64,000 nt of DNA from DASVFB01 sp963815965 (lineage in GTDB: Bacteria; Actinomycetota; Thermoleophilia; Gaiellales; Gaiellaceae): positions 744,001 to 808,000 of the forward strand of contig CAWFIT010000001.1 in NCBI GenBank assembly GCA_963815965.1, read 5' to 3'. Both the position numbers and the translations under genes were made by a program. The notes under the pieces were generated by a model. That model ran no database searches, was not told the DNA's origin, and worked only from the letters and a program-made list of their open reading frames with translations. Positions 44,284 to 52,898 of this stretch are shown one piece after another; the stretch's first letter is position 1, and every line of letters begins with the position of its first letter.

Positions 44284-46064
44284 ATGGCTTACTGGCCGTT
44301 GTCGCTGTTCACCGATGTTGCCGAAGCGGTCGATCGGCGCGTGGGCTGGGATCGGTTGCCCCTGCCCGTCGCGATACCTGTGCTGATCGGCTTACGGAAC
44401 CGGCTGCGCGCGAAGAACCTCTACGACACAGGCCGCGGGCCCGCTCGACCGGCCCGACGTGTCCGAGCACCCCCGCCATCTGACCGCCCGCACGCTCGAC
44501 GGGACGTTCAACGACCTCGACGACCCGTTGATGGGGAGTCTCGGCAGCCGCTTCGGGCGAAACGTCCCGCTTGGGTTCACGGTTCGCGAGCCCGAGAACA
44601 TGCTGCTCGAGCCCAATCCACGGCTCGTCAGTCGCGAACTGCTCACGCGCGACGAGTTCATTCCGGCGACCACGCTCAACCTGCTCGCGGGCGCCTGGAT
44701 CCAGTTCGAGGTTCACGACTGGTTCAGCCACGGCAAGAACGAGCCGGAGAACCCCTGGCGCATCCCGCTCGCGGACGACGACCCGTGGCCGCAGCACCCG
44801 ATGGAAATCGCGCGCACGCGGCCTGACCCGAGCGCCGATCCGAGCGGCCCGCCCACGTTCGTCACCGACGACACGCACTGGTGGGACGGCTCCCAGATCT
44901 ACGGTCGCGATCCGGCGTTCGCCGGCGCATTGCGGTCTGGCGAGCACGGCAAGCTGCGGATCGACGAGCACGGCTTGCCGCCGCAGCGACCTCGAGGCGC
45001 ACGTTGACCCAAGCGGAGTCGCCGGGAACTTCTGGGTCGGGCTCGCGCTCCTCCATTCGCTCTTCATGCGCGAACACAACGCCATCTGCGACCACCTCCA
45101 CGCGACTCATCCCGAGCTGTCCGAAGATGAGCTCTACGACAAGGCACGCCTTGTCGTCGCCGCGCTGATGGCGAAGATCCACACGACCGACTGGACGCCC
45201 GCGATCATCGCCCACCCGACGACGGTCACCGCGCTGCGCACGAACTGGTGGGGTCTCGAAGGCGAGCGGCTCGACAAGCTCATCGGCCGGCACACGTCGA
45301 ACGAGGTGATCCGCGGGATCCCCGGCTCGCCGACAAACCACCACGGCGTTCCGTACTCGCTCACGGAGGAGTTCGTGTGCGTCTACCGCATGCACCCGCT
45401 GATCCCTGACGAGTTCAGCATCCGCTCGCGCGCAGACGATGCTGTGCTGCAAGAGCGCACGCTGCCCGAGATCGGCGCGCTGCACGTGCGCGAGCGATTC
45501 GACGAGGTGCCCATGGCAGACCTGCTCTACTCGTTCGGCACGCTGCACCCGGGCGCGATCACGCTGCACAACTTCCCGCGCTTCCTACAGCACTTCGACC
45601 GTGCGGACGGCTCGCTCGTCGACCTCGCGTCGATCGACGTGCTGCGCGTGCGCGAGCGCGGCGTGCCCCGCTACAACCAGTTCCGGCGGCTCCTGCATCT
45701 CAACGCGTTCGACACGTTCGAGGAGATGGCCGACACGCCCGAGCACGCCGCGGAGCTGCGACGGATCTACGGGGACGTGGAACGCGTCGACACGATGATC
45801 GGGATGTACGCCGAGAAGAAGCCGAAGGGGTTCGGCTTCAGCGACACGGCGTTCCGCATCTTCATCCTGATGGCGTCGCGCCGACTCGAGAGCGATCGGT
45901 TCTTCACGCGCGACTACCGGCCCGAGGTCTACACGCGCGAGGGTCTCGACTGGGTGGAGAACAACTCGATGCGCACGCTGCTGCTGCGGCATTTTCCCGA
46001 GCTCGCGCCCGCGCTGGAGGACGTGAAGAACCCGTTCGCACCGTGGCAGCGCGCGTCGGCGTGA
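44284..46064 (+). CDS. Haem peroxidase of the alpha-dioxygenase type (two frameshifts)
   Basis: ATG 44284 follows AAGGGGGG. Frame shifts near 44431 and 44988 (frames 1 to 2 to 3) join into about 592 residues. The key motifs are those of fatty-acid alpha-dioxygenases: 'WIQFEVHDWFSHGKNEPENP' with the distal His (codon 44714-44716), 'IHTTDWTPAIIAHPT', and 'CVYRMHPLIPDEFSI' with the catalytic Tyr (45384-45386) and proximal His (45393-45395). 'NLYDT' and 'HWWDGSQIYGRD' also fit. Family members oxidise fatty acids to 2-hydroperoxides. No signal peptide is seen. Confidence 0.8.
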
Positions 46065-46756
46065 TCGAGATCGCGCCCGGCATCCACAGCCTCGGCCACA
46101 AGAAGGGCGGACACGTGCACGCGTTCCTGATCGACGACGGTGGCGAGTTGACGCTGGTCGACACGCTCTTCGAGGATGACGCGCGGCTCGTGCTCGAAGC
46201 GATTCGTGGGCTCGGGCGTAGCGCGACCGATCTGAAGCGCATCGCGCTGACGCATGGGCACCGCTCGCACCTAGGCGGCCTCGCAACGCTGAAGCGCGAG
46301 AGCGGAGCGAAGGTCTACGCGCACGAGTGGGAGGCCGACATCGTCACGGGCGAGCGGCGCGCCCAGGCCGTGACGGTGCTGCCGAAGCAGTCGCTGAGAC
46401 TGATGCCGTTCCAGCTCGGGTTGTGGCTGAACCGTCCGAAGCACGCGCCCTGCCCGGTCGACGAGACACTGGACGAGGGTGATGCATTCGGTCCGCTGCA
46501 GGTGCTGCACGCCGCGGGCCACTCGCCCGGTCACCTCGCGTTCTTCTGGCCGGAGCGGCAGTTCCTGATCGCCGGCGACGCGGTCGCGACGTGGCCTGAG
46601 CTCTGCGCCGGCTGGACCGCGTTCAACCTGAACAAGACGCAGCACGCGGCGTCGCTGCGGCGGATGGCCGCGCTCGACGCGCGCATCGTCGGCGTCGGCC
46701 ACGGCGACCCGATCACCGAAGACGCGGCGGACAAGGTTCATTCGCTCGCTGCGTAG
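46061..46756 (+). CDS. Metallo-beta-lactamase-fold hydrolase lacking the motif Asp
   Basis: GTG 46061 overlaps the peroxidase stop as GTGA and gives 231 residues; an in-frame GTG at 46043 is less likely. 'HVHAFLIDDGGELTLVDTLF' is the MBL entry, 'HAAGHSPGHLAFFWP', 'FLIAGDAVATW' and 'VGVGHGDPI' supply metal residues. The main motif reads 'LTHGHRSHLGG', so the Asp of HxHxDH is replaced by Ser. Zn2 binding may be altered. It may act on the product of the dioxygenase; that is inferred from overlap only. Confidence 0.82.
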   Translation: MIEIAPGIHSLGHKKGGHVHAFLIDDGGELTLVDTLFEDDARLVLEAIRGLGRSATDLKRIALTHGHRSHLGGLATLKRESGAKVYAHEWEADIVTGERRAQAVTVLPKQSLRLMPFQLGLWLNRPKHAPCPVDETLDEGDAFGPLQVLHAAGHSPGHLAFFWPERQFLIAGDAVATWPELCAGWTAFNLNKTQHAASLRRMAALDARIVGVGHGDPITEDAADKVHSLAA

Positions 46757-46772
46757 TCGAGAAGACCGCGGC

Positions 46773-46778
46773 TAGACT
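46773..46778 (+). promoter_or_regulatory. Candidate -10 box for tRNA-Lys
   Basis: TAGACT lies 13 bases before the mature 5' end of the tRNA, close to the usual spacing for a tRNA promoter. The same hexamer occurs before sufC and the STAS gene. No good -35 box is visible. Confidence 0.4.
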
Positions 46779-46791
46779 GTCCGCCGTTCCC

Positions 46792-46864
46792 GGGCCGTTA
46801 GCTCAGTTGGTAGAGCAGGGGACTCTTAATCCCAAGGTCGAAGGTTCGAATCCTTCACGGCCCA
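46792..46864 (+). tRNA. tRNA-Lys (anticodon CTT)
   Basis: The 73 bases fold as a cloverleaf: acceptor GGGCCGT with ACGGCCC, D arm GCTC..GAGC, anticodon loop CTCTTAA with CTT at positions 34-36 (reads AAG), and T arm GAAGG-TTCGAAT-CCTTC. The first anticodon-stem pair is a G-A mismatch. CCA is not encoded. Its 3' part is duplicated at 49954-49997, marking an integration site. Confidence 0.97.
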
Positions 46865-46865
46865 T
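46822..46865 (+). repeat. Left attachment-type repeat within tRNA-Lys
   Basis: These 44 bases, from the anticodon loop to one base past the tRNA end, are repeated exactly at 49954-49997. Tyrosine-recombinase elements integrate into such 3' tRNA segments and restore the gene, leaving a displaced copy at the far end. Confidence 0.8.
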
Positions 46866-47373
46866 CCGTAAAGGCCTGCAAATGGACAGAGTTGCCTGCG
46901 CGAGATGCGCGGCAACGGTGAGCGGGTCAGCATCCGTTTGTTGACCCACGCCAGCAGGCGCGAGAAGACCCGAGGCAACGCGAGCGAATCCGAGCCGTCT
47001 TGCCGATACGGAATCCCAGTGTCGCGTCGACGCCTGCCGACGGCGACTCGCTCTGACGACTTTCGGGCGTCACCTCATCGACGGCGATTCCGCGCGGCGC
47101 TCGCGACGCGGTCTGCGGATCGTCGAGCGGCCTCGCGCGCGACCGCGTGTGCAAAGGAGGCGCTCATCACGATCTGCCGGAGGCTACGCAAGCCCTCGAC
47201 CGGCATGACGAGCGTCCCATATCAAGATCGAAGATCAGTGCGATGAGCGCACCGCCATTTGCAGCGGAGTCTGTCACGGCGCGTCCGTCCTCCCGCCCGT
47301 GACCGATCGCGACATTGCTATTTCGGGCGGAATCTGTAACCCTCGATCGGAGGCGAGGTTGCGGCGGATCGGG
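46866..47373. other. Gene-free left part of the island
   Basis: No convincing gene in either strand: only short frames rich in Arg and Ser. Near its end are two imperfect 14-base repeats (GCGGAGTCTGTCAC at 47264, GCGGAATCTGTAAC at 47327) and a GTCACGG/CCGTGAC inverted repeat (47273-47279 with 47297-47303), which could be regulatory for the protease gene. No integrase remnant was recognised. Confidence 0.5.
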
Positions 47374-49692
47374 ATGAAGCAGCGGGCGCGGAGCAGGCAT
47401 GCGATACTCGCCGTCTTCGGCCTGCTCACCCTGTCGATTGCCTTCGGCGCGGCGGAACTGCGTGCGGCGCCCTCGGGATCACGGGCAACGTGCACGACCG
47501 CCCAGAAGGCCGCGCGGAGACGGGCGCTCCTCACATATCGCAACCGCATGGCCCGCGATCGCACCGCCTACTTCCGGAGGCATAAAAGCAGGAAGCTGCG
47601 GGCCGCGTTCGTTCGGCGGCAGCGCGCCAAGCTGAGGGCGCTCCAGCGCGCCGCGAGCTGCACAGTCGTCTCGGCACGCGACGTCACGGATCCGACCGTG
47701 ACGTTCACCGCGACACCGACAACTCCGACGAGCTCGACCAGCATCACCGTCGCGTTCACGGCGACCGATCCGGCGACGGCCAGGCCCGTCTCCGGGATCA
47801 ATCACGCGGAGTGCAGCCTGGACAACGGCCCGTACGCACGCTGCACCAGCCCGTGGACGGTCACCGCCGGCGAGGGCGCTCACACGTTCCGGGTGCGGGC
47901 GGTCGACAATGCTTCGAATACCGGCCCCGCGGCCGTCTTCGACTGGACCGTCGACACGACGCCGCCGATCGTCCGCTGGACCTCGACGCCGCCCAGCCCG
48001 ACCAACTCGACGAGCGCCATGTTCGGATTCGCGGCAGTCGATCCGACCAGCGGCGGCGTGGCCTCAGGCGTCGACCACACGGAGTGCAAGCTCGACGCCG
48101 GCTCGTTCGCGCCGTGCACGAGCCCGCGGACGTTCCCCGTCGGCGACGGCGGTCACTACTACGAGGTCCAGGCTGTCGACGGAGCCGGGAACACGAGCGT
48201 GCCTGCGGGCCGCATCTGGACGGTCGACACGAAACCGCCCGCTGCCACAGGGGCCGCGGTGTCGGGGTCGACGCTCGCGATCACGTTCGACGAGCCGGTG
48301 ACCGGCAGCCCGCCGCCGGCGGCGTTCTCCGTCCGTGTGAATAACCTCTCCTGGCCCGCGACGGGAGTGACCGTCACGTCGAACACCGTCACGCTGGCGC
48401 TCGTGCTCGCGATCGACGGCGGCCGGACCGTCAAAGTTGGTTACACGCCGGCTCTCGGCGCGCTGAAAGACGCCGCCGGCAATCCAGCCGCAGGCTGGCT
48501 GAACGCGCCGGTGACGAACGTCTCTCCGCCCCCGCCGACGCCTGACCCCGAGCTGGGCTACTCGCCCTCGATCCCTAAGCCCCCGCTCGCGGATACGCAC
48601 CTGACCGACCAGCCCAGCGTCGGCGAGTGGGGCCCAAAGAGCGACCCGTACTGGCTGCCAAGCACGGGCACGTTGCACGGCCTGATCGTCCTGGCCGACT
48701 TCCCCGACGCACCTGCGACGACGTCGGTCGACTTCTTCAAGAACTACTTCGAGGCAACCGCTGAGAACTACTACGCGGAGAACTCGTACGGGAGGCTCAG
48801 GCTCGACCTGACGACCTACCCGAGCTGGGTTCGGATGAGTAAGCCCGCCGCAGACTACGGGATCGTCAGCGGTACCTCGATGGCGAACATGAGCGTGTTC
48901 TTCACGGAGGTCACAGGACTGATCGACGCCGACATCGACTTTTCACATTTCGATGCGATCTACGTCGTCACTCCCGAATCGACGGTGGGCACAATCAACA
49001 CCCTCCTCTATCGGCCCTGGCCCGGCGAGGGAGTCGTGCGCGACGGCAAGGAGCTGCGCTGGGGAGTCGTCGGCAGCGGAGCGCTCGACACGCGAGGGCC
49101 GACGGCCAATCTCACCACGCACCACATCATCACCCACGAGACGGGACATCTGCTCGGGCTCGCGGATCTGTACGACGCCGCATACCACGATGGCGGCGCG
49201 CTGCAGGACAGGTGGGCCGGCCGCTGGGACATCATGAGCGACAACCGCGCGAGCTCCCACATGTTCACGTGGAACAAGTGGCTGCTCGGCTGGCTCGACC
49301 CGACGCAACTGCGTGGGCTTACCGCGCCCGGGACGACCGAAGCGACGCTCACTCCGCTCGAGATTCCCGGCGGGCTGAAAGCGGTGATCGTGCCTATCTC
49401 CTCGACCGTGCTCTACGTGATCGAGGATCGTCAACGCATCGGGGAAGACTCGGAACTGTGTGACAACGGAGTGCTCGTCTGGATCGTCGACGGCTCGCGC
49501 TTCAACGCGGATCACAACGCGGTCGTTCAGGCAGCGGGTCATTCCTACACGGACGCGTGCGGCGCGATCTTCGACGCCGGTTACGACATCGGCGCGGGCG
49601 AAGTCTCGACGTTCGAAGACACGAACGTGAAGCTGGAGCTGCTCGACGCTTACCCGAATGGGTTGTACCGCGTGCGCGTCAGTCGGAAATGA
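47374..49692 (+). CDS. Secreted M6-type metalloprotease with Ig-like domains
   Basis: ATG 47374 gives a signal peptide ('HAILAVFGLLTLSIAFGAAE') and 772 residues; the open frame begins 25 codons earlier. A basic, Arg/Ala-rich segment is followed by two Ig-like repeats ('DPTVTFTATPTTPTSSTSIT', 'PPIVRWTSTPPSPTNSTSAM') and a SwmB-like domain ('STLAITFDEPVTGSPPP'). The C-terminal 350 residues are a protease with 'HIITHETGHLLGLADLYD', the HExxHxxGxxD zinc motif of M6/immune-inhibitor-A-like enzymes, and 'WDIMSDN', a Met-turn-like segment. It is intact, the only large gene in the tRNA-bounded island. It probably degrades extracellular protein. Confidence 0.85.
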   Translation: MKQRARSRHAILAVFGLLTLSIAFGAAELRAAPSGSRATCTTAQKAARRRALLTYRNRMARDRTAYFRRHKSRKLRAAFVRRQRAKLRALQRAASCTVVSARDVTDPTVTFTATPTTPTSSTSITVAFTATDPATARPVSGINHAECSLDNGPYARCTSPWTVTAGEGAHTFRVRAVDNASNTGPAAVFDWTVDTTPPIVRWTSTPPSPTNSTSAMFGFAAVDPTSGGVASGVDHTECKLDAGSFAPCTSPRTFPVGDGGHYYEVQAVDGAGNTSVPAGRIWTVDTKPPAATGAAVSGSTLAITFDEPVTGSPPPAAFSVRVNNLSWPATGVTVTSNTVTLALVLAIDGGRTVKVGYTPALGALKDAAGNPAAGWLNAPVTNVSPPPPTPDPELGYSPSIPKPPLADTHLTDQPSVGEWGPKSDPYWLPSTGTLHGLIVLADFPDAPATTSVDFFKNYFEATAENYYAENSYGRLRLDLTTYPSWVRMSKPAADYGIVSGTSMANMSVFFTEVTGLIDADIDFSHFDAIYVVTPESTVGTINTLLYRPWPGEGVVRDGKELRWGVVGSGALDTRGPTANLTTHHIITHETGHLLGLADLYDAAYHDGGALQDRWAGRWDIMSDNRASSHMFTWNKWLLGWLDPTQLRGLTAPGTTEATLTPLEIPGGLKAVIVPISSTVLYVIEDRQRIGEDSELCDNGVLVWIVDGSRFNADHNAVVQAAGHSYTDACGAIFDAGYDIGAGEVSTFEDTNVKLELLDAYPNGLYRVRVSRK

Positions 49693-49953
49693 GCACCACG
49701 CCCGCCTGAGCGCCCCAGCGCCAGGTTGGCCAGCGGTGGCAGCGCGTCACACTGCCGATCTGGGCCGATACTTCATCTGACCACATGTGCCGGTCGTCTG
49801 ACTTCTCATAATCCGTTGTCACAACCGACGACAAACCGGGTCAACAGAAGGTCAACAAGGTCGCGCCAGAGCGCCGTAATGCACGCGAATTGATTTGGCT
49901 CAACCATCTGCCTGGACCAATATCTCCAAGCACTCAGAAGACGCCGGCAGTCC
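49693..49953. other. Gene-free right part of the island
   Basis: No supported gene. A 63-residue minus-strand frame starting at 49997 is a tRNA-derived artefact. The sequence is less GC-rich than its surroundings by eye (49800-49950), and has no recognisable integrase end. Confidence 0.5.
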
Positions 49954-49997
49954 ACTCTTAATCCCAAGGTCGAAGGTTCGAATCCTTCACGGCCCAT
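49954..49997 (+). repeat. Right attachment-type repeat (displaced tRNA-Lys 3' part)
   Basis: An exact 44-base copy of 46822-46865, comprising most of the anticodon loop, variable region, T arm and acceptor 3' strand. It cannot form a tRNA alone. It marks the right end of the island. Confidence 0.85.
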
Positions 49998-50020
49998 TTA
50001 GGCCCAGCGCGCGGGCCTGT

Positions 50021-50296
50021 CTAGGCGTCGTGCTGGCGGAGGAACTCCGCCGACTTGGGCGGACCTTGCGTAAACCCCGCTTCCTGAAAGATCGCCGGGA
50101 CCTCGGGGTCCGAGGTGAAGCTTTGCCAACCCGCCTCGTCCCAGTCGAAGATCGCCCAAACCCGGTCGCTCTCATTTGGATCCCGAAAGACGTGCGCCCC
50201 CTTGCAACCGTGCTGCTTTCGCTTCTCAGCGCCCTTGGTTGAGAAGGTATTCCAGAAGCGGTCGAAATCCCCGATCTTCGCCGTTGCCAGAACCAT
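50021..50296 (-). CDS. Small ABM/dimeric-barrel-like protein
   Basis: ATG 50296 follows GAGGAGAC on the minus strand. The 91 residues contain 'FDRFWNTFSTKGAEKRKQHG' and 'HVFRDPNESDRVWAIFDWDE', the pattern of small ferredoxin-like alpha+beta proteins of the antibiotic-biosynthesis-monooxygenase/dimeric barrel class. 'RDPNESDRVWAIFDWD' is typical. It probably dimerises; the substrate is unknown. It starts the region just outside the island. Confidence 0.72.
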   Translation of the reverse strand: MVLATAKIGDFDRFWNTFSTKGAEKRKQHGCKGAHVFRDPNESDRVWAIFDWDEAGWQSFTSDPEVPAIFQEAGFTQGPPKSAEFLRQHDA

Positions 50297-50620
50297 TGTC
50301 TCCTCCTCTGTCGGAACGTGTTGTTGTGCCGTCCACCCTATGCCACTTCATCACGCGATGGAGCGCAGGAGCCATCCGGTGGGCCGGCCGAGGGTCAACT
50401 GCGCGGACTGCAGACGCCGGAGGACGAGCGTCCAGCACGCGGATCGAGGCGATGCAAGGCGGGCGGCGTAGATGTTGGGCTCGCTCCCTCATCCGAGGGT
50501 TTAGAAGCGCTGGTTCCCCCAGATAGGGGACGACGTACCTGCCGACATCGCTCTTCGTGCGATTTGCGCTCGGCCTCATCGCGAGCGGCAGGTTGTAACT
50601 GCGGATGAAGGAGTGCGGCG
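50297..50620. other. Intergenic region between divergent genes
   Basis: This 324-base stretch separates the minus-strand ABM-like gene from the plus-strand secreted protein gene and should hold both promoters. Frames through it are short and Arg-rich on both strands and show no known domain. No clear hairpin or operator was found. Confidence 0.5.
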
Positions 50621-51355
50621 GTGAAGAGGATCTTGATTACGGCTTGTCTAGTGGCTGTGTCCGTGGGTGCCTTGGCGGCGATCGGCGCGACGACGGCGAT
50701 GGCGGACGGTGGAAAGGCCGCGGACGACGCACAACTACTCGACGTTACGAAGCAGGTCGGAGGGATTCAGAAGAAGATGGACGAGCTGCTTGCTCACGGT
50801 CAGTGGGCGAGGGCCGGAAACCTTCTTGCGGGCGCCGACTGTGGTTACGGCGACGCCGCACCGGTTTTCGCACTCTGGGGCGATTCGGCGATGTACACGC
50901 TCGCGCCCCAAGGCGACCTGGCAGTGAGCGACGGCTGGACGCTGAACAAGCAGACGACCGTTTCGAGTGGAGGCGATCCGTTCAGCAACGCTGGCCAGTC
51001 ACTTCTGTTTGCGAAGGGTGCGGAGGCCGCGACACCCGCGATGTGCGTAAATCTTGACAACCCGACCATCCGCCTCTTCGTCAGGGACGTCGGCGGTAAT
51101 GAGAAGTCTCACCTCAAAGTAGATGTGCTCTACGAGGACTTCGGGGGGCACGTGAAGCATCTGACGATTGCGAAGCTCACAGCCGGAGCCGAATGGCAGC
51201 CGTCGGTGATCCTTCCGATCTACATGAACATGCTCGCGCTCGCGTCCCCGAACGGCTTCACCGCGGTTGCGTTCCAGTTCAAGGCTGAGGGCCTCCAGAA
51301 GGACGAGACGCTCGCGATCTCGAGCCTCTACGTTGACCCCTTCAGCAGCCGCTAG
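50621..51355 (+). CDS. Secreted protein of unknown function
   Basis: GTG 50621 has AAGGAG upstream and gives 244 residues with a signal peptide ('RILITACLVAVSVGALAAIG'). The mature part has two widely spaced cysteines ('GADCGYGDA' and 'PAMCVNLDN') and beta-rich sequence ('HLKVDVLYEDFGGHVKHLTI'). No known domain is recognised. A jelly-roll, carbohydrate-binding-like fold is possible. It stands alone. Codon use includes more A/T third bases than its distant neighbours. Confidence 0.7.
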   Translation: MKRILITACLVAVSVGALAAIGATTAMADGGKAADDAQLLDVTKQVGGIQKKMDELLAHGQWARAGNLLAGADCGYGDAAPVFALWGDSAMYTLAPQGDLAVSDGWTLNKQTTVSSGGDPFSNAGQSLLFAKGAEAATPAMCVNLDNPTIRLFVRDVGGNEKSHLKVDVLYEDFGGHVKHLTIAKLTAGAEWQPSVILPIYMNMLALASPNGFTAVAFQFKAEGLQKDETLAISSLYVDPFSSR

Positions 51356-51449
51356 ATGGCACAGAGGCGACGGTGAGCGGCGGTGAAAACCCGCCCCTGC
51401 GTGAATCGTTTCGCTTCATCGCTGGGTAAAAACGGTCGATAAGACCGTC

Positions 51450-52769
51450 GTGAGCGCCTCGTCGGCGGCAGTTGATCTCCAGACACAGCTCGTTGCGGCC
51501 TCGCGCGAGCGTGTGGCGTCGCGCCTGTCTCAGCGCGAGCTGCTGACCCACGGCGCGACCGCCTTCTTGTTCGTGATTACCGCCGCCACCTTGGCGTTGC
51601 TTGGCGCGCCGTCAAGCCATGAGCCATGGCTCCTGGGATCGGTGTTCGTCGCCAGCGTCGCACTGGCCTCGCGCGTCGAGCTCGAAGTCGGAAGCGGGTT
51701 CGCGTCGCCCGTTGAGCTTGTGTTCATTCCGATGCTGTTCGCGTTACCGGCTGGGCAGGCGCCCGCGGCCGTAGCCCTCGGCCTCGTAGTTGGGCAGCTC
51801 CCGAGCTATTTCCGCGGTCGAGTGCCATCCGAACGAATCATCGTTGCGGTCGGTAATGCGTCGTACACGCTCGCCCCGGCGATCGTGTTCTTGCTCTTCC
51901 TTCAGCCAGGCGCGAGTGCCGGCGAGCTGGCCGCTGTTACAGCCGCTGCCCTTTGTGCACAGTTCGTCGGCGATGCAGCGATCACGACGGTCCGCGAGTA
52001 TTTCGCCGTTGGTGTCGACCCCCGCTCGCTAGTCAGGCCGCTGGGATGGATCTTCTTCGTTGATGCCTGTCTCGCGCCTGTTGGTTTTGCGGCGGCCCTC
52101 GCCGGGTCGCTCTGGCAACCGGGTTACCTGTTGCCAGTTCCACTTCTGTTGCTGACGAGATTGTTCGCGCACGAGCGCGCCGACCGGGTTAGTCACGCGC
52201 TGGAACTCTCCGCCGCCTACCGCGGCACAGCCTTCCTACTGGGGGACGTCATCGAAGCCGACGACGAATATACGGGCACACATAGCCGCGAGGTAGTCCA
52301 ACTCACGGTCGCAGTCGCTGAGAGCCTCGGTCTCGATCCGCGCTCGATTCGCCTTGCGGAACTGACGGCACTCCTCCATGACGTCGGCAAGATCAAGGTC
52401 CCGAACACGATCATCAATAAGGCGGGGCCGTTGACCGCTGAAGAGCGGGCAATTGTCAACGGGCACACGATCGAAGGCGAGCGGCTTCTGTCTCAGGTCG
52501 GTGGTTTCCTCGCAGAGGTGGGGCAGATTGTTCGGTCTTGCCACGAACGCTACGACGGCGGTGGGTATCCCGACGGGCTCGTCGGCGAAGAAATCCCAAT
52601 CGTCGCCCGCATCGTTTGCTGCTGCGATGCGTTCAACGCGATCACCACGGCTCGTCCCTACCGCGCGGCGATGTCGCTCACCGAGGCGCGAAGCGAGCTA
52701 ATGCGGAACCGAGGCACCCAGTTTGATCCGGATGTCGTCGACGCGGTCCTAGCGTCCACCGCGAGCTAG
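51450..52769 (+). CDS. Membrane HD-GYP-domain phosphodiesterase-like protein
   Basis: GTG 51450 gives 439 residues. Seven to eight spans fill the first 240 ('LTHGATAFLFVITAATLALL' to 'YLLPVPLLLLTRLFA'), a MASE-like sensor. The HD-GYP domain follows with 'ELTALLHDVGKIKVPNTIIN' (HD) and 'CHERYDGGGYPDGLVGEEIP' (GYP). 'NGHTIEGERLL' supplies further metal His. Such proteins hydrolyse cyclic di-GMP. The first His of the usual HHExxDGxGYP is Cys here, as in many HD-GYP homologues. Confidence 0.88.
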   Translation: MSASSAAVDLQTQLVAASRERVASRLSQRELLTHGATAFLFVITAATLALLGAPSSHEPWLLGSVFVASVALASRVELEVGSGFASPVELVFIPMLFALPAGQAPAAVALGLVVGQLPSYFRGRVPSERIIVAVGNASYTLAPAIVFLLFLQPGASAGELAAVTAAALCAQFVGDAAITTVREYFAVGVDPRSLVRPLGWIFFVDACLAPVGFAAALAGSLWQPGYLLPVPLLLLTRLFAHERADRVSHALELSAAYRGTAFLLGDVIEADDEYTGTHSREVVQLTVAVAESLGLDPRSIRLAELTALLHDVGKIKVPNTIINKAGPLTAEERAIVNGHTIEGERLLSQVGGFLAEVGQIVRSCHERYDGGGYPDGLVGEEIPIVARIVCCCDAFNAITTARPYRAAMSLTEARSELMRNRGTQFDPDVVDAVLASTAS

Positions 52770-52898
52770 GAGACAGCCTGAACGTCGTCGCATCCCACGG
52801 CGATCGCGAAGCAGTGCGAGAGTCCAACCACTCGTAACCGAAATCGTGAGGCCCTCAACCACTTTGGCGAGCACGAGCTGGACGACGAACGGCAGCGT

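Larger units (their letters stand above)
46822..49997 (+). mobile_element. Small tRNA-Lys-borne genomic island
   Basis: The 44-bp direct repeats at both ends define a 3.1-kb segment inserted at tRNA-Lys. It holds one intact large gene (M6-type metalloprotease) and about 800 bases of non-coding DNA. No integrase, relaxase or phage gene is visible, so it is either a decayed element, one moved in trans, or a remnant of a deletion. Confidence 0.65.

Noticed and set aside
460..46064. Programmed frameshifting in the broken genes
   Set aside because: Too many genes of unrelated function, almost all with the same phase, and no slippery site or stimulatory structure in common.
49806..49997. 63-residue minus-strand ORF beginning with GREGFEPSTLGL
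   Set aside because: This is the reverse translation of the duplicated tRNA-Lys 3' part, a well-known annotation artefact.
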